Source: Oscillospiraceae bacterium (lineage in GTDB: Bacteria > Bacillota > Clostridia > Oscillospirales > Ruminococcaceae). Taken from it: a stretch of 6,360 nt of DNA. Positions 1 through 5,377 of the stretch are shown here, piece after piece. The notes beneath the pieces were generated by a model. That model did no database searches. It was not told where the DNA came from and saw only the letters and a program-made list of their open reading frames with translations. Each line of letters begins with the position of its first letter. Positions within the stretch are counted from its first letter, which is position 1. Location: NCBI GenBank assembly GCA_014796735.1, contig JAAVIG010000185.1, forward strand, positions 1 through 6,360, written 5' to 3'. The translations under genes were made by a program, and so were the position numbers.

Positions 1-15
1 AAAAAAAAAAAAAAA
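1..15. repeat. Homopolymer of 15 A (T on the fabZ strand) at the window edge
   Basis: The first 15 bases are all A. On the minus strand this is a T-run inside the fabZ reading frame just after PHRDP, encoding FFFF where the family has FLL(I/V)D. A 15-base homopolymer inside a conserved motif, and exactly at the sequence end, suggests a contig-end or read-end artefact and not true sequence. This cannot be proved from the window alone. Confidence 0.7.
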
Positions 16-68
16 GGGTCTCTGTGGGGGATTATTTTTTTGATCTCTTCCTGTGTCATTAAAGGCAT
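1..68 (-). CDS. fabZ: 3-hydroxyacyl-ACP dehydratase FabZ, N-terminal fragment cut by window edge
   Basis: Reading the minus strand from the ATG at 68-66 gives 22 codons ending IIPHRDPFFFF at the window edge. The stretch EEIKKIIPHR-PF is the N-terminal signature of FabZ (usually IIPHR-PFLL-D). FabZ removes water from 3-hydroxyacyl-ACP to give trans-2-enoyl-ACP in the cytoplasm; its catalytic His (GHFP motif) and Glu lie beyond the fragment. AGGA at 80-77 sits 8 nt before ATG 68, so that start is preferred over the second in-frame ATG at 59-57, which would be 17 nt away. The gene starts 25 nt after the small membrane gene and is at the expected place for a Firmicute fab operon, after accB. The last four complete codons are all TTT, inside a 15-base homopolymer, and differ from the family's FLL; see findings. 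Identity rests on about 15 residues plus context. Confidence 0.8.
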   Translation of the reverse strand, partial: MPLMTQEEIKKIIPHRDPFFFF

Positions 69-93
69 GATCTTTTTCCTTTCCGATTTTTTA

Positions 94-324
94 TCATTTT
101 TGTGTATCGTCTGCCGTGCCCGCATGATGTCGGATATATCTTTTTTTAAACGGAGCAATAAACAACAGCACCGTTATCAAAATATAAACGGCATAAATGG
201 AATAAGTGACCGTGTTGCTCCACGGAAAGCTTGCCGTGGGGTGAGTTACAGCAAAGGTGAAAAATCCCGCCGCAAAAATCAACATGACCGCGGCGATCAT
301 TCTGGACACCCTTTTGCACAACAT
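94..324 (-). CDS. Small two-helix membrane protein, function unknown (76 aa)
   Basis: I do not recognise this family. The ATG at 324-322 gives 76 residues: a short basic N-terminus (K4, R5, R8), a first hydrophobic helix at about 9-27, a short loop with H28, P29, P34 and W35, a second helix at about 40-59, then a basic tail (K60, K61, R62, R65) ending with acidic and polar residues. By the positive-inside rule both ends should face the cytoplasm, with the loop outside. The start is set by GGAAGGTGG at 341-333, 8 nt before this ATG; a GTG at 336 lies inside that ribosome binding site and is unlikely. The gene is 73 nt after accB and 25 nt before fabZ on the same strand, so it is probably cotranscribed. 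Evidence that it is real: good ribosome site, coherent membrane topology, and exact fit into the accB-fabZ gap. A link to lipid or membrane homeostasis is only a guess from position. Confidence 0.7.
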   Translation of the reverse strand: MLCKRVSRMIAAVMLIFAAGFFTFAVTHPTASFPWSNTVTYSIYAVYILITVLLFIAPFKKRYIRHHAGTADDTQK

Positions 325-332
325 AACGACAG

Positions 333-341
333 CCACCTTCC
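333..341 (-). promoter_or_regulatory. Ribosome binding site that fixes the small membrane protein start
   Basis: The minus strand reads GGAAGGTGG, 8 nt before the ATG at 324. This is a strong Shine-Dalgarno match. It overlaps the alternative GTG start at 336-334, which therefore cannot use it, so the 76-residue start is preferred over an 80-residue one. Confidence 0.65.
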
Positions 342-397
342 AATAAATTTAAATTACCGAAAATCTCAATTTCACGAAATAAATGTACTGCGCGGTC

Positions 398-853
398 TTA
401 GTCCAGTCTGAACAAAGGCTGATCGTACTCCACCGCTTCCCCGTCGTTCACGAATATTTCCGCAACGATTCCGTCAAATTCGCTGGTTATCTCGTTCATA
501 AGCTTCATGCTCTCAACTATGCAGACAACTCCGCCCTTTGCAACCTTTGAGCCTACGCTTACAAAAGCGGGCTTTCCGGGAGCGGCGGCAGCGTAAAATG
601 TACCTATAATAGGCGATTTTATAATTCTACCCGCAGCCTTGGGCGTTTCCGCTGCTGTCTCACTTATCTGCGTTCTTACCTCGGTGCTTACCGTGGGAAC
701 ATTCATATTTAAAGGCGGCATCGATGGCATGGGAGGTCTTTTTGAAAGTCTTATGCGAAATTCGTCGGTCTCTACCTCCAGCTCGTCAAGCTGCGCTATG
801 TTTACTTGCTCGGTAAGGGCGTTTACGGTCTCAAGAAGCTCGTTTTTATCCAT
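398..853 (-). CDS. accB: Biotin carboxyl carrier protein of acetyl-CoA carboxylase (AccB/BCCP)
   Basis: The 151-residue product carries the biotin that AccC carboxylates and that the AccAD carboxyltransferase uses to make malonyl-CoA, the first committed step of fatty acid synthesis. The N-terminal part (1-38) is the usual acidic/amphipathic BCCP segment ending in RIRLSK. A Pro/Ala/Thr-rich linker runs from about 39 to 76. The C-terminal biotinyl domain starts at SPIIGTFY (80-87), followed by a segment of the same length as the E. coli 'thumb' loop (AAAAPGKPAF, 88-97). The biotin site is VESMKLMNEI, with K117 as the attachment lysine; Ser replaces the common Ala of AMK, a change seen in other carriers. 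Start: ATG at 853, with GAAAGGA 7 nt upstream. It lies 69 nt after fabF and before the membrane gene and fabZ. Biotin carboxylase accC is not in the window, and would be expected beyond fabZ. Confidence 0.95.
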   Translation of the reverse strand: MDKNELLETVNALTEQVNIAQLDELEVETDEFRIRLSKRPPMPSMPPLNMNVPTVSTEVRTQISETAAETPKAAGRIIKSPIIGTFYAAAAPGKPAFVSVGSKVAKGGVVCIVESMKLMNEITSEFDGIVAEIFVNDGEAVEYDQPLFRLD

Positions 854-922
854 ATTGTTTTCCTTTCAATTACAAACAAAAAATCTGTATAAACAAATCA
901 GAAATTTACCATAAGTATAAGA

Positions 923-2158
923 TCAGTCCTCAACGGGCAAAAAGCAAAGACTTACGTTATGTCCGCCGAAGCCCAAAGAATTGCTTACCGCACCTGTTAT
1001 CTCCATTTTGCGGTTTTCACCCTTGCAGTTATCGAGATCACATTCGGGGTCGTCAACCTGCAAGCCCGCGGTAGCGTGAACCAAGCCGTTTTTGATCTGT
1101 AAGCACACCGCGATGGATTCAACGCCTCCTGCCGCGCCGAGAAGATGTCCCGTGAGCGACTTTGTGCTGTTCATAACGAGCTTTTTGGCGTGTTCGCCGA
1201 AGGCAAGCTTTACCGCCGCCGTTTCGGTGCGGTCGTTCAACGCTGTTGAGGTGCCGTGAGCGTTTATATAATTTATCTGCTCAAAGGGTACGTTCGCTTC
1301 CTTTACCGCAAGCTCCATAGCCTTTGCGCCGCCCTCTCCGCTCGGATCGGGAGAGGTCTCGTGATAAGCGTCGCAGGTAGCGCCGTAGCCCGCAAGCTCC
1401 GCGTATATCTTAGCGCCTCTTGCTTTTGCATGCTCGTACTCCTCTATGACAAGCACTCCCGCGCCGTCTCCAAGCACAAAACCGCTTCTTTCCTTGTCAA
1501 AGGGGATAGAAGCCCTGTTTACGTCCGTGCTTTTGGTTATGGCATGCATATTGTTGAAGCCCGCGAAAGCAAAGCCCACTCTGCAAGCCTCCGCACCGCC
1601 CGCAAGCATTACGTCCGCGCTGCCTGATTTAATAGCTCTGAAAGCCTCTCCGACGGCGTGCGCGCCGCTGGAGCAAGCGGAAACAGGACAGTAGTTAATG
1701 CCCTTGAAGCCTGTTTTTATGGCAATTGTACCCGCCGCCATATTTCCTATCATCATGGGGATAGTGAAAACGCTTACCCTTTGGTTGCTTTTATTGTGGT
1801 ATGTCAGTATCTGCTCCTCTGTGGTGTGCAGTCCGCCTATCCCGCTTCCGACAATAACTCCGCAGCGGTAAGGGTCTAAGTCCTTAAAATCGCTGCCGCT
1901 GTCCTCCAACGCCTTTTTGGCGGCATATACCGCGTACTGCGTCAATAAGTCTATGCGTCGTCTTTCCTTTTTGTCAATGTATTCCGAGGGATCAAAGTCC
2001 TTTACGTCCGCAAAAACGTTCTCCTCCTCGCTTTGTCCGGGAAACCAGTTTCCGAGAGAAAAGCCGTGCTTTCCCGCGACTATATTGCTCCAAAATTCAT
2101 CTATCGAGTTTCCGATAGGGCTTACCACACCCAAACCCGTTATAACTGCTCTTTTCAT
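923..2158 (-). CDS. fabF: 3-oxoacyl-ACP synthase II (KAS II, FabF)
   Basis: This is the elongating condensing enzyme: it joins acyl-ACP with malonyl-ACP, releasing CO2, to give 3-oxoacyl-ACP lengthened by two carbons. The 411-residue length and the start MKRAVITGLGVVSPIG match the family. The thiolase-fold active site is complete: nucleophile C162 in VSACSSGAH, H301 in NAHGTST, and K333 and H338 in STKSLTGHLLGAAGG. The glycine-rich C-terminal motif GFGGHN is at 396-401, with the gatekeeper Phe at 397. The Cys-His-His set separates it from FabH, which has Cys-His-Asn. No FabB or FabA is in the window, so FabF is probably the general elongation enzyme here; that is inference. The ATG at 2158 has AGGA about 10 nt upstream. 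The gene lies 51 nt after fabG and 69 nt before accB. Confidence 0.97.
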   Translation of the reverse strand: MKRAVITGLGVVSPIGNSIDEFWSNIVAGKHGFSLGNWFPGQSEEENVFADVKDFDPSEYIDKKERRRIDLLTQYAVYAAKKALEDSGSDFKDLDPYRCGVIVGSGIGGLHTTEEQILTYHNKSNQRVSVFTIPMMIGNMAAGTIAIKTGFKGINYCPVSACSSGAHAVGEAFRAIKSGSADVMLAGGAEACRVGFAFAGFNNMHAITKSTDVNRASIPFDKERSGFVLGDGAGVLVIEEYEHAKARGAKIYAELAGYGATCDAYHETSPDPSGEGGAKAMELAVKEANVPFEQINYINAHGTSTALNDRTETAAVKLAFGEHAKKLVMNSTKSLTGHLLGAAGGVESIAVCLQIKNGLVHATAGLQVDDPECDLDNCKGENRKMEITGAVSNSLGFGGHNVSLCFLPVED

Positions 2159-2209
2159 TTGTTACTTTTCCTTTTCGTTATTAAAGTGTATTATACGCAG
2201 CGTTAAAGC

Positions 2210-2944
2210 TCACATGGACAGTCCGCCGCTTATCTCTATAACCTGTCCCGTCACATAAGAGGAATCCTTGCCCGCAAGGAAGGAAGCCACGCCCGCGATC
2301 TCCTCAACGCTTCCGTAACGCTTCATGGCTATCATCTCAAAAATAGCCTTTTTCTGCTCGTCGGTCAGAGCGTCAGTCATGGGAGTGCTGATAAAGCCCG
2401 GCGCAATGGCGTTTACGTTGATGCCTCTGCTGCCCAACTCCTTTGCCGCCGACTTGGTCATACCGATAATGGCAGCCTTTGACGCGCTGTAATTGAACTG
2501 TCCCGGGTTTCCGTGAAGTCCCGCGACGGAGGACATATTTATGATCCTTCCGCTTCTCTGCTTCATCATAACAGGCACAACATGGCGCATCATATTGAAC
2601 ACGCTTTTCTGATTCACCGCGATAACAAGATCGTAGTTTTCCTCGCTCATTCTGGCAAGCAAGCCGTCCCTTGTGATACCCGCGTTATTGACAAGAACGT
2701 CAATTGAACCGAAATTGTCCTTGATTTCCTTTACCATTGCCTCAACCTGTCCGCCGTTGGAAACGTCGGCTATGTACTTTTCGCACCTTACGCCCAAAGC
2801 CTTTATCTTATCCATAATATCGTTGTTTTCAAAGGACTTTTCGCTGATGTCGTTCAAAGCTATATCGAAGCCGTCTGACGCCAGTCTTAACGCGATAGCC
2901 GCCCCGATACCTCTTGCCGAGCCTGTAATAACTGCAACTGCCAT
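2210..2944 (-). CDS. fabG: 3-oxoacyl-ACP reductase FabG
   Basis: An NADPH-dependent short-chain dehydrogenase that reduces 3-oxoacyl-ACP to (R)-3-hydroxyacyl-ACP. From the ATG at 2944 the product has 244 residues, the same as E. coli FabG. Visible motifs: Rossmann glycine motif GSARGIG (8-14), NNAG (86-89), N111, and the catalytic S139, Y152 and K156 (SSV and YSASK). It ends with VTGQVIEISGGLSM, typical of the family. The frame stays open upstream to a TTG at 2980, which would add 12 residues, but AGGAAAGGCGG at 2963-2953 sits 8 nt before the ATG at 2944, and family length agrees. The segment after N111 reads QKSVFN where many relatives have LKGVFN; this is a minor oddity. Being in a fab operon between fabK and fabF makes FabG far more likely than another short-chain dehydrogenase. 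Confidence 0.96.
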   Translation of the reverse strand: MAVAVITGSARGIGAAIALRLASDGFDIALNDISEKSFENNDIMDKIKALGVRCEKYIADVSNGGQVEAMVKEIKDNFGSIDVLVNNAGITRDGLLARMSEENYDLVIAVNQKSVFNMMRHVVPVMMKQRSGRIINMSSVAGLHGNPGQFNYSASKAAIIGMTKSAAKELGSRGINVNAIAPGFISTPMTDALTDEQKKAIFEMIAMKRYGSVEEIAGVASFLAGKDSSYVTGQVIEISGGLSM

Positions 2945-2952
2945 TTTATAAT

Positions 2953-2963
2953 CCGCCTTTCCT
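2953..2963 (-). promoter_or_regulatory. Ribosome binding site that fixes the fabG start
   Basis: AGGAAAGGCGG on the minus strand ends 8 nt before the ATG at 2944. It supports the 244-residue FabG over a TTG-initiated form starting at 2980, which would place this site inside the coding sequence. Confidence 0.65.
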
Positions 2964-2974
2964 TTTTGACTTAA

Positions 2975-3004
2975 GGGCAACCGAAAGCGTTCTTTTCGTT
3001 ACCC
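2975..3004 (-). other. Stable hairpin in the fabK-fabG spacer
   Basis: The minus strand reads GGGTAAC, then GAAA, a 7-nt loop, TTTC, a bulged G, and GTTGCCC. Pairing gives 7 bp (one G-U) plus 4 bp around a single bulge. No T-run follows (the next bases are TTAAGTCAAAA), so it is not a usual intrinsic terminator. It could protect or mark processing of the mRNA between fabK and fabG. Many Firmicutes have fabD at this spot. The inverted repeat is seen in the sequence; the role is unknown. Confidence 0.5.
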
Positions 3005-3011
3005 GCTCCTA

Positions 3012-3950
3012 TTACTTATTCAATAATGCTTCCGCTTCCTTAAACATTTCCTCTATCATATCCTTTGCGGGTTCTATCTTCTTTACCATACCCGCGATAG
3101 CGCCGCACAGGAATGAGCCTTCCTCAAGGTTTCCGTCCTGTACCGCTTTTCTTAATGAACCCAAGGTTATCTCCTCAAAGGCTTCGGGAGTAAGAGAGCC
3201 GTCTCTCTCGCCGTTTGCCAGCTTCTTTGAGAACTTGGTCTTGACGTTGCGGCAGGGGTGACCCGTATATCTTCCCGTCACAATGCTGTCGGTGTCCTTT
3301 GCTTCAACCACAAGCTGCTTGTACGTGGGGTGAACCTGACATTCCTCCGCCGCCAAAAATCTTGTACCCAGCTGAACGCCCTCCGCGCCTAACATAAAGC
3401 ATGCGGCGATACCTCTGCCGTCGGCAATGCCGCCCGCCGCGATAACGGGTATCTCCAACGCGTCAACTACCTGCGGCACAAGGCACATGGTCGTGTTTTC
3501 GCCTATATGTCCGCCGCTTTCGGTGCCCTCGGCAACCACCGCGTCCGCTCCCGCTCTTTCCATTCTCTTGGCGAGAGCCACCGAAGGTACAACGGGGATA
3601 ACCTTAATTCCCGCGTTTTTCCAATCCTCCATATATTTTCCGGGATTACCCGCCCCCGTTGTGACAACGGGAACGCCCTCCTCGATAACAAGCTTAGCCA
3701 GATCGTCCGCGTTGGGGCTCATAAGCATGATATTTACGCCAAAAGGCTTATCACCCACAGCAGCCTTGGTTTTTCTTATCTGCTCGCGGAGATAGTCGAT
3801 AGGTGCGGAGCCGCCCGCGATAAGACCAACGCCGCCCGCATTTGAAACCGCACTTGCGAGGGTATTTTCCGCTATCCACGCCATACCGCCCTGAATAATG
3901 GGATATTTGCAGCCTAAAAGGTCGGTTATTCTTGTTTTTAAGGTAGTCAT
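3012..3950 (-). CDS. fabK: Enoyl-ACP reductase II, FMN-dependent (FabK)
   Basis: FabK reduces trans-2-enoyl-ACP to acyl-ACP, the last step of each elongation cycle, using FMN and NAD(P)H. It is a TIM-barrel flavoprotein of the nitronate monooxygenase/FabK superfamily, unrelated to FabI. The 312-residue product starts with ITDLLGCKYPIIQGGMAWIA, typical of the family, and has the FabK motif EGTESGGHIG with the catalytic His at 148. FMN phosphate-binding motifs AAGGIADGRG (171-180) and GAEGVQLGTRFL (188-199) follow. The start is the ATG at 3950, with GAAAGGA ending 8 nt upstream (3965-3959); a TTG two codons earlier (3956) is too close to that site. It lies 22 nt after fabH. Position in a fab operon and the GGHIG motif make FabK much more likely than a nitronate monooxygenase. 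FabK enzymes are known to be insensitive to triclosan. Confidence 0.95.
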   Translation of the reverse strand: MTTLKTRITDLLGCKYPIIQGGMAWIAENTLASAVSNAGGVGLIAGGSAPIDYLREQIRKTKAAVGDKPFGVNIMLMSPNADDLAKLVIEEGVPVVTTGAGNPGKYMEDWKNAGIKVIPVVPSVALAKRMERAGADAVVAEGTESGGHIGENTTMCLVPQVVDALEIPVIAAGGIADGRGIAACFMLGAEGVQLGTRFLAAEECQVHPTYKQLVVEAKDTDSIVTGRYTGHPCRNVKTKFSKKLANGERDGSLTPEAFEEITLGSLRKAVQDGNLEEGSFLCGAIAGMVKKIEPAKDMIEEMFKEAEALLNK

Positions 3951-3958
3951 TTTCAACG

Positions 3959-3965
3959 TCCTTTC
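3959..3965 (-). promoter_or_regulatory. Ribosome binding site that fixes the fabK start
   Basis: GAAAGGA on the minus strand, 8 nt before the ATG at 3950. The alternative TTG at 3956 would be only 2 nt from it, so the ATG is preferred. Confidence 0.65.
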
Positions 3966-3972
3966 TTTTATA

Positions 3973-4977
3973 TTAAAGCTCCATATATATTGAACCGTAG
4001 GTAAGCCCCGCGCCGAAGCCCACTAATGCCATTTTATTGCCCTCTTTGAGCTTGCCCGTTCTGTTCAGCTCGTCAATTATTGTGGGAATGCACGCGCTTG
4101 ACGTGTTTCCGTGCTTGTCAAGGTTGATGTATATTTTTTCGTCGGGTATGTCCATTGATTTCATGGCGGCGTTTATTATCCTGAGATTAGCCTGATGAGG
4201 TATCAGAATATCCACATCCGAGCTTTTCACGCCCGCTTTTTCACAGACCTTAGCAAAGCTTCCCGCCATTGCGTCCACCGCGAAGCGGTAAACCGCCTTT
4301 CCGTCCATTTGCAAAAACCGGTTTTTTGCGTCGGTATCGAGCTTTTCCCTTATATCCTTGTCATACTCATCAAAGCCATCCATAGGGAACTTTGCCGAAT
4401 ACCGTACGCGGCAGTACAAGGAATCGAGCATATCTCCCTTTGCGCCCATTACGCTGTAAAAGGGCTTATCAGCCGATTCGACAACCACCGCTCCCGCTCC
4501 GTCTCCGAAAAGGAAGCAGCTTGTGCGGTCGGTATAGTCAAGCTGTCTTGTAAGAAATTCGCTGGCAACCACCAGAACCTTTTTAACGTCCCCCGTACAC
4601 AAATAGCGTCTTGCCATGTCGAGAGCGGTTATAAAGCCCGTGCAGGCGGTGTTTACGTCAACGCAAACGGCGTTTGAGGCTCCTATAAGATTCTGCACAA
4701 GGCAGGCAGTGTTTGGGTAAAAAAAGTCGGTGGAGCAGGTGGAAAGAATGATAAGGTCTATCTCCTCCGCATTGACTTCGGCGTTATCCAACGCCTTTTG
4801 CGCCGCGTCCGCCGCCATCTGGAAATTCATCTTTTCGGTGGAATAAAAACGCTGTTTAATGCCCGTTCTGGTGTAGATCCACTCGTCGGAGGTGTCGATA
4901 AACTTTACAAAGTCGTCGTTTGTAACCGTAGTAGGCGGGATATAGCTGCCCGTTCCCAAAATTTTTATACCTTTCAT
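3973..4977 (-). CDS. fabH: 3-oxoacyl-ACP synthase III (KAS III, FabH)
   Basis: FabH starts fatty acid chains by condensing acetyl-CoA (or a branched acyl-CoA) with malonyl-ACP. From the ATG at 4977 there are 334 residues. The KAS III triad is complete: C112 in NTACTGF, H261 in IPHQAN and N291 in HGNTSSA. GFGAGLTYGS near the C-terminus and DTSDEWIYTRTGI (28-40) are also family motifs. The start is uncertain. ATG 4977 gives MKGIKILGTGSYIP, aligning with known FabH starts, but its AGGA is 12 nt away, longer than for the other genes here. ATG 4989 (adds MIVK) is 6 nt after GAGG in the same GAGGAAAGGA stretch. Longer forms (TTG at 5028) would run into the upstream hairpins and are unlikely. It is the first gene of the minus-strand operon. 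Primer preference cannot be read safely from the sequence. Confidence 0.96.
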   Translation of the reverse strand: MKGIKILGTGSYIPPTTVTNDDFVKFIDTSDEWIYTRTGIKQRFYSTEKMNFQMAADAAQKALDNAEVNAEEIDLIILSTCSTDFFYPNTACLVQNLIGASNAVCVDVNTACTGFITALDMARRYLCTGDVKKVLVVASEFLTRQLDYTDRTSCFLFGDGAGAVVVESADKPFYSVMGAKGDMLDSLYCRVRYSAKFPMDGFDEYDKDIREKLDTDAKNRFLQMDGKAVYRFAVDAMAGSFAKVCEKAGVKSSDVDILIPHQANLRIINAAMKSMDIPDEKIYINLDKHGNTSSACIPTIIDELNRTGKLKEGNKMALVGFGAGLTYGSIYMEL

Positions 4978-4993
4978 TTTTACAATCATTCCT

Positions 4994-5092
4994 TTCCTCT
5001 TGAGGAAGTGTTTGTGCCAAAGGCACAAGCACGACGGGTTTGAAAGAACCCATTTTTTTAAATTCTTTCAAACTTACCCTTTTCCTGAAAAG
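4994..5092. repeat. Cluster of four nearly contiguous inverted repeats upstream of fabH
   Basis: Read on the plus strand: (1) TTCCTC/GAGGAA, 6 bp, 2-nt loop, 4994-5007; (2) TTGTGCC-AAA-GGCACAA, 7 bp at 5012-5028, extendable by one T-G wobble and three more pairs to 5009-5031 or 5008-5032; (3) GTTTGAAAGAA/TTCTTTCAAAC, 11 bp at 5038-5048 and 5063-5073 with a 14-nt loop; (4) CTTTTC/GAAAAG, 6 bp, 2-nt loop, 5079-5092. Together they cover almost all of 99 nt. Repeat 1 overlaps GAGGAAAGGA, the fabH ribosome site, so folding could hide it. Possible identities are a dispersed palindromic repeat, a structured 5' leader, or the end of an unrelated small RNA. The inverted repeats are seen directly; the function is unknown. 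Confidence 0.6.
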
Positions 5093-5119
5093 ACATATTT
5101 TTATTCCTGCATTTTGTGC

Positions 5120-5148
5120 TTGATTTTATTATAAAAATAGTATATAAT
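5120..5148 (+). promoter_or_regulatory. Predicted vegetative promoter for fabD
   Basis: TTGATT (5120-5125), a 17-nt spacer, and a perfect TATAAT (5143-5148) on the plus strand fit a sigma-A promoter. Transcription would start near 5155, giving fabD a leader of about 220 nt. The region is A/T-rich, so chance matches are possible, but this is the best plus-strand match in the spacer. A weaker alternative is TTGAAA at 5235-5240 with TAAAAA at 5258-5263. Confidence 0.6.
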
Positions 5149-5196
5149 ATTTTTGTCGTTTAAAATCGAGTACTTCAAAAAAATACCATTCACTAT

Positions 5197-5226
5197 ATTT
5201 TACCTCAAACAACAGCCCTTTGTCAA
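5197..5226 (-). promoter_or_regulatory. Predicted vegetative promoter for the fabH operon
   Basis: On the minus strand a perfect TTGACA (5226-5221) is followed, after 18 nt, by TAAAAT (5202-5197), five of six matches to the -10 consensus. The start would be near 5190, giving a leader of about 210 nt that contains the inverted-repeat cluster. Transcription from here runs through the predicted fabD promoter at 5120-5148. Confidence 0.6.
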
Positions 5227-5287
5227 CATTATTTTTGAAACAGGTCTTAAAAAAAGGTAAAAAATTTTTAAAAAATCGGTTATTTTC

Positions 5288-5315
5288 CGCTTTAAAAGAG
5301 GTTTAAGCGATTTTT
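5288..5315 (+). other. Hairpin with T-run in the fabD leader, possible attenuator
   Basis: CGCTTTAAA (5288-5296) and TTTAAGCG (5302-5309) pair over 8 bp with one bulged T and a 5-nt loop AGAGG; ATTTTT follows at 5310-5315. The shape resembles a weak intrinsic terminator on the plus strand, between the predicted start near 5155 and fabD. The stem is AT-rich, so it may be too weak to terminate. The same pairing exists on the minus strand, but lies upstream of the predicted fabH start. Confidence 0.35.
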
Positions 5316-5377
5316 GTACAATTTTAACAAATTTTAAAAAATTATAAAAACACATAAAACGAAAGGAACAAAAAAAC

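Larger units (their letters stand above)
4978..5377. other. Divergent control region between fabH and fabD (400 nt, non-coding)
   Basis: The only non-coding stretch above 300 nt. From left to right it holds the fabH ribosome site (about 4990-4999), four closely packed inverted repeats (4994-5092), a plus-strand promoter (5120-5148), a minus-strand promoter (5197-5226), a very A/T-rich tract (about 5228-5350), a hairpin with T-run (5288-5315), and the fabD ribosome site GAAAGGA (5361-5367). No convincing protein-coding frame is seen. I could not identify an operator for FapR or FabT with confidence. Confidence 0.75.

Noticed and set aside
854..922. TCTG...CAGA followed by TTTTTT in the fabF-accB spacer as a terminator
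   Set aside because: The stem is only 4 bp with a long loop and would not be stable; the operon continues with accB.
1256..1879. Plus-strand open frames opposite fabF
   Set aside because: They overlap a complete KAS II and have no family resemblance or initiation signals.
2190..2195. TATAAT on the minus strand in the fabG-fabF spacer, possible internal promoter
   Set aside because: No -35-like hexamer 16-18 nt upstream and no TG extension; in an A/T-rich spacer this is likely chance.
4195..4677. 160-residue plus-strand open frame opposite fabH
   Set aside because: Antisense shadow of fabH: no recognisable domain or ribosome site, while the minus strand has a complete KAS III with its triad.
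4856..5071. Open minus-strand frame across the fabH leader and start (71 residues from a TTG)
   Set aside because: It overlaps the fabH coding sequence in another frame, lacks a ribosome site, and its codons are only the inverted-repeat sequence read through. A short leader peptide starting at an internal ATG finds no stop before fabH.
5237..5252. CAGGTCTTAA near 5241, resembling half of a FapR-type operator
   Set aside because: The other half-site is not recognisable and I could not match the full inverted repeat; no fapR gene is in view.
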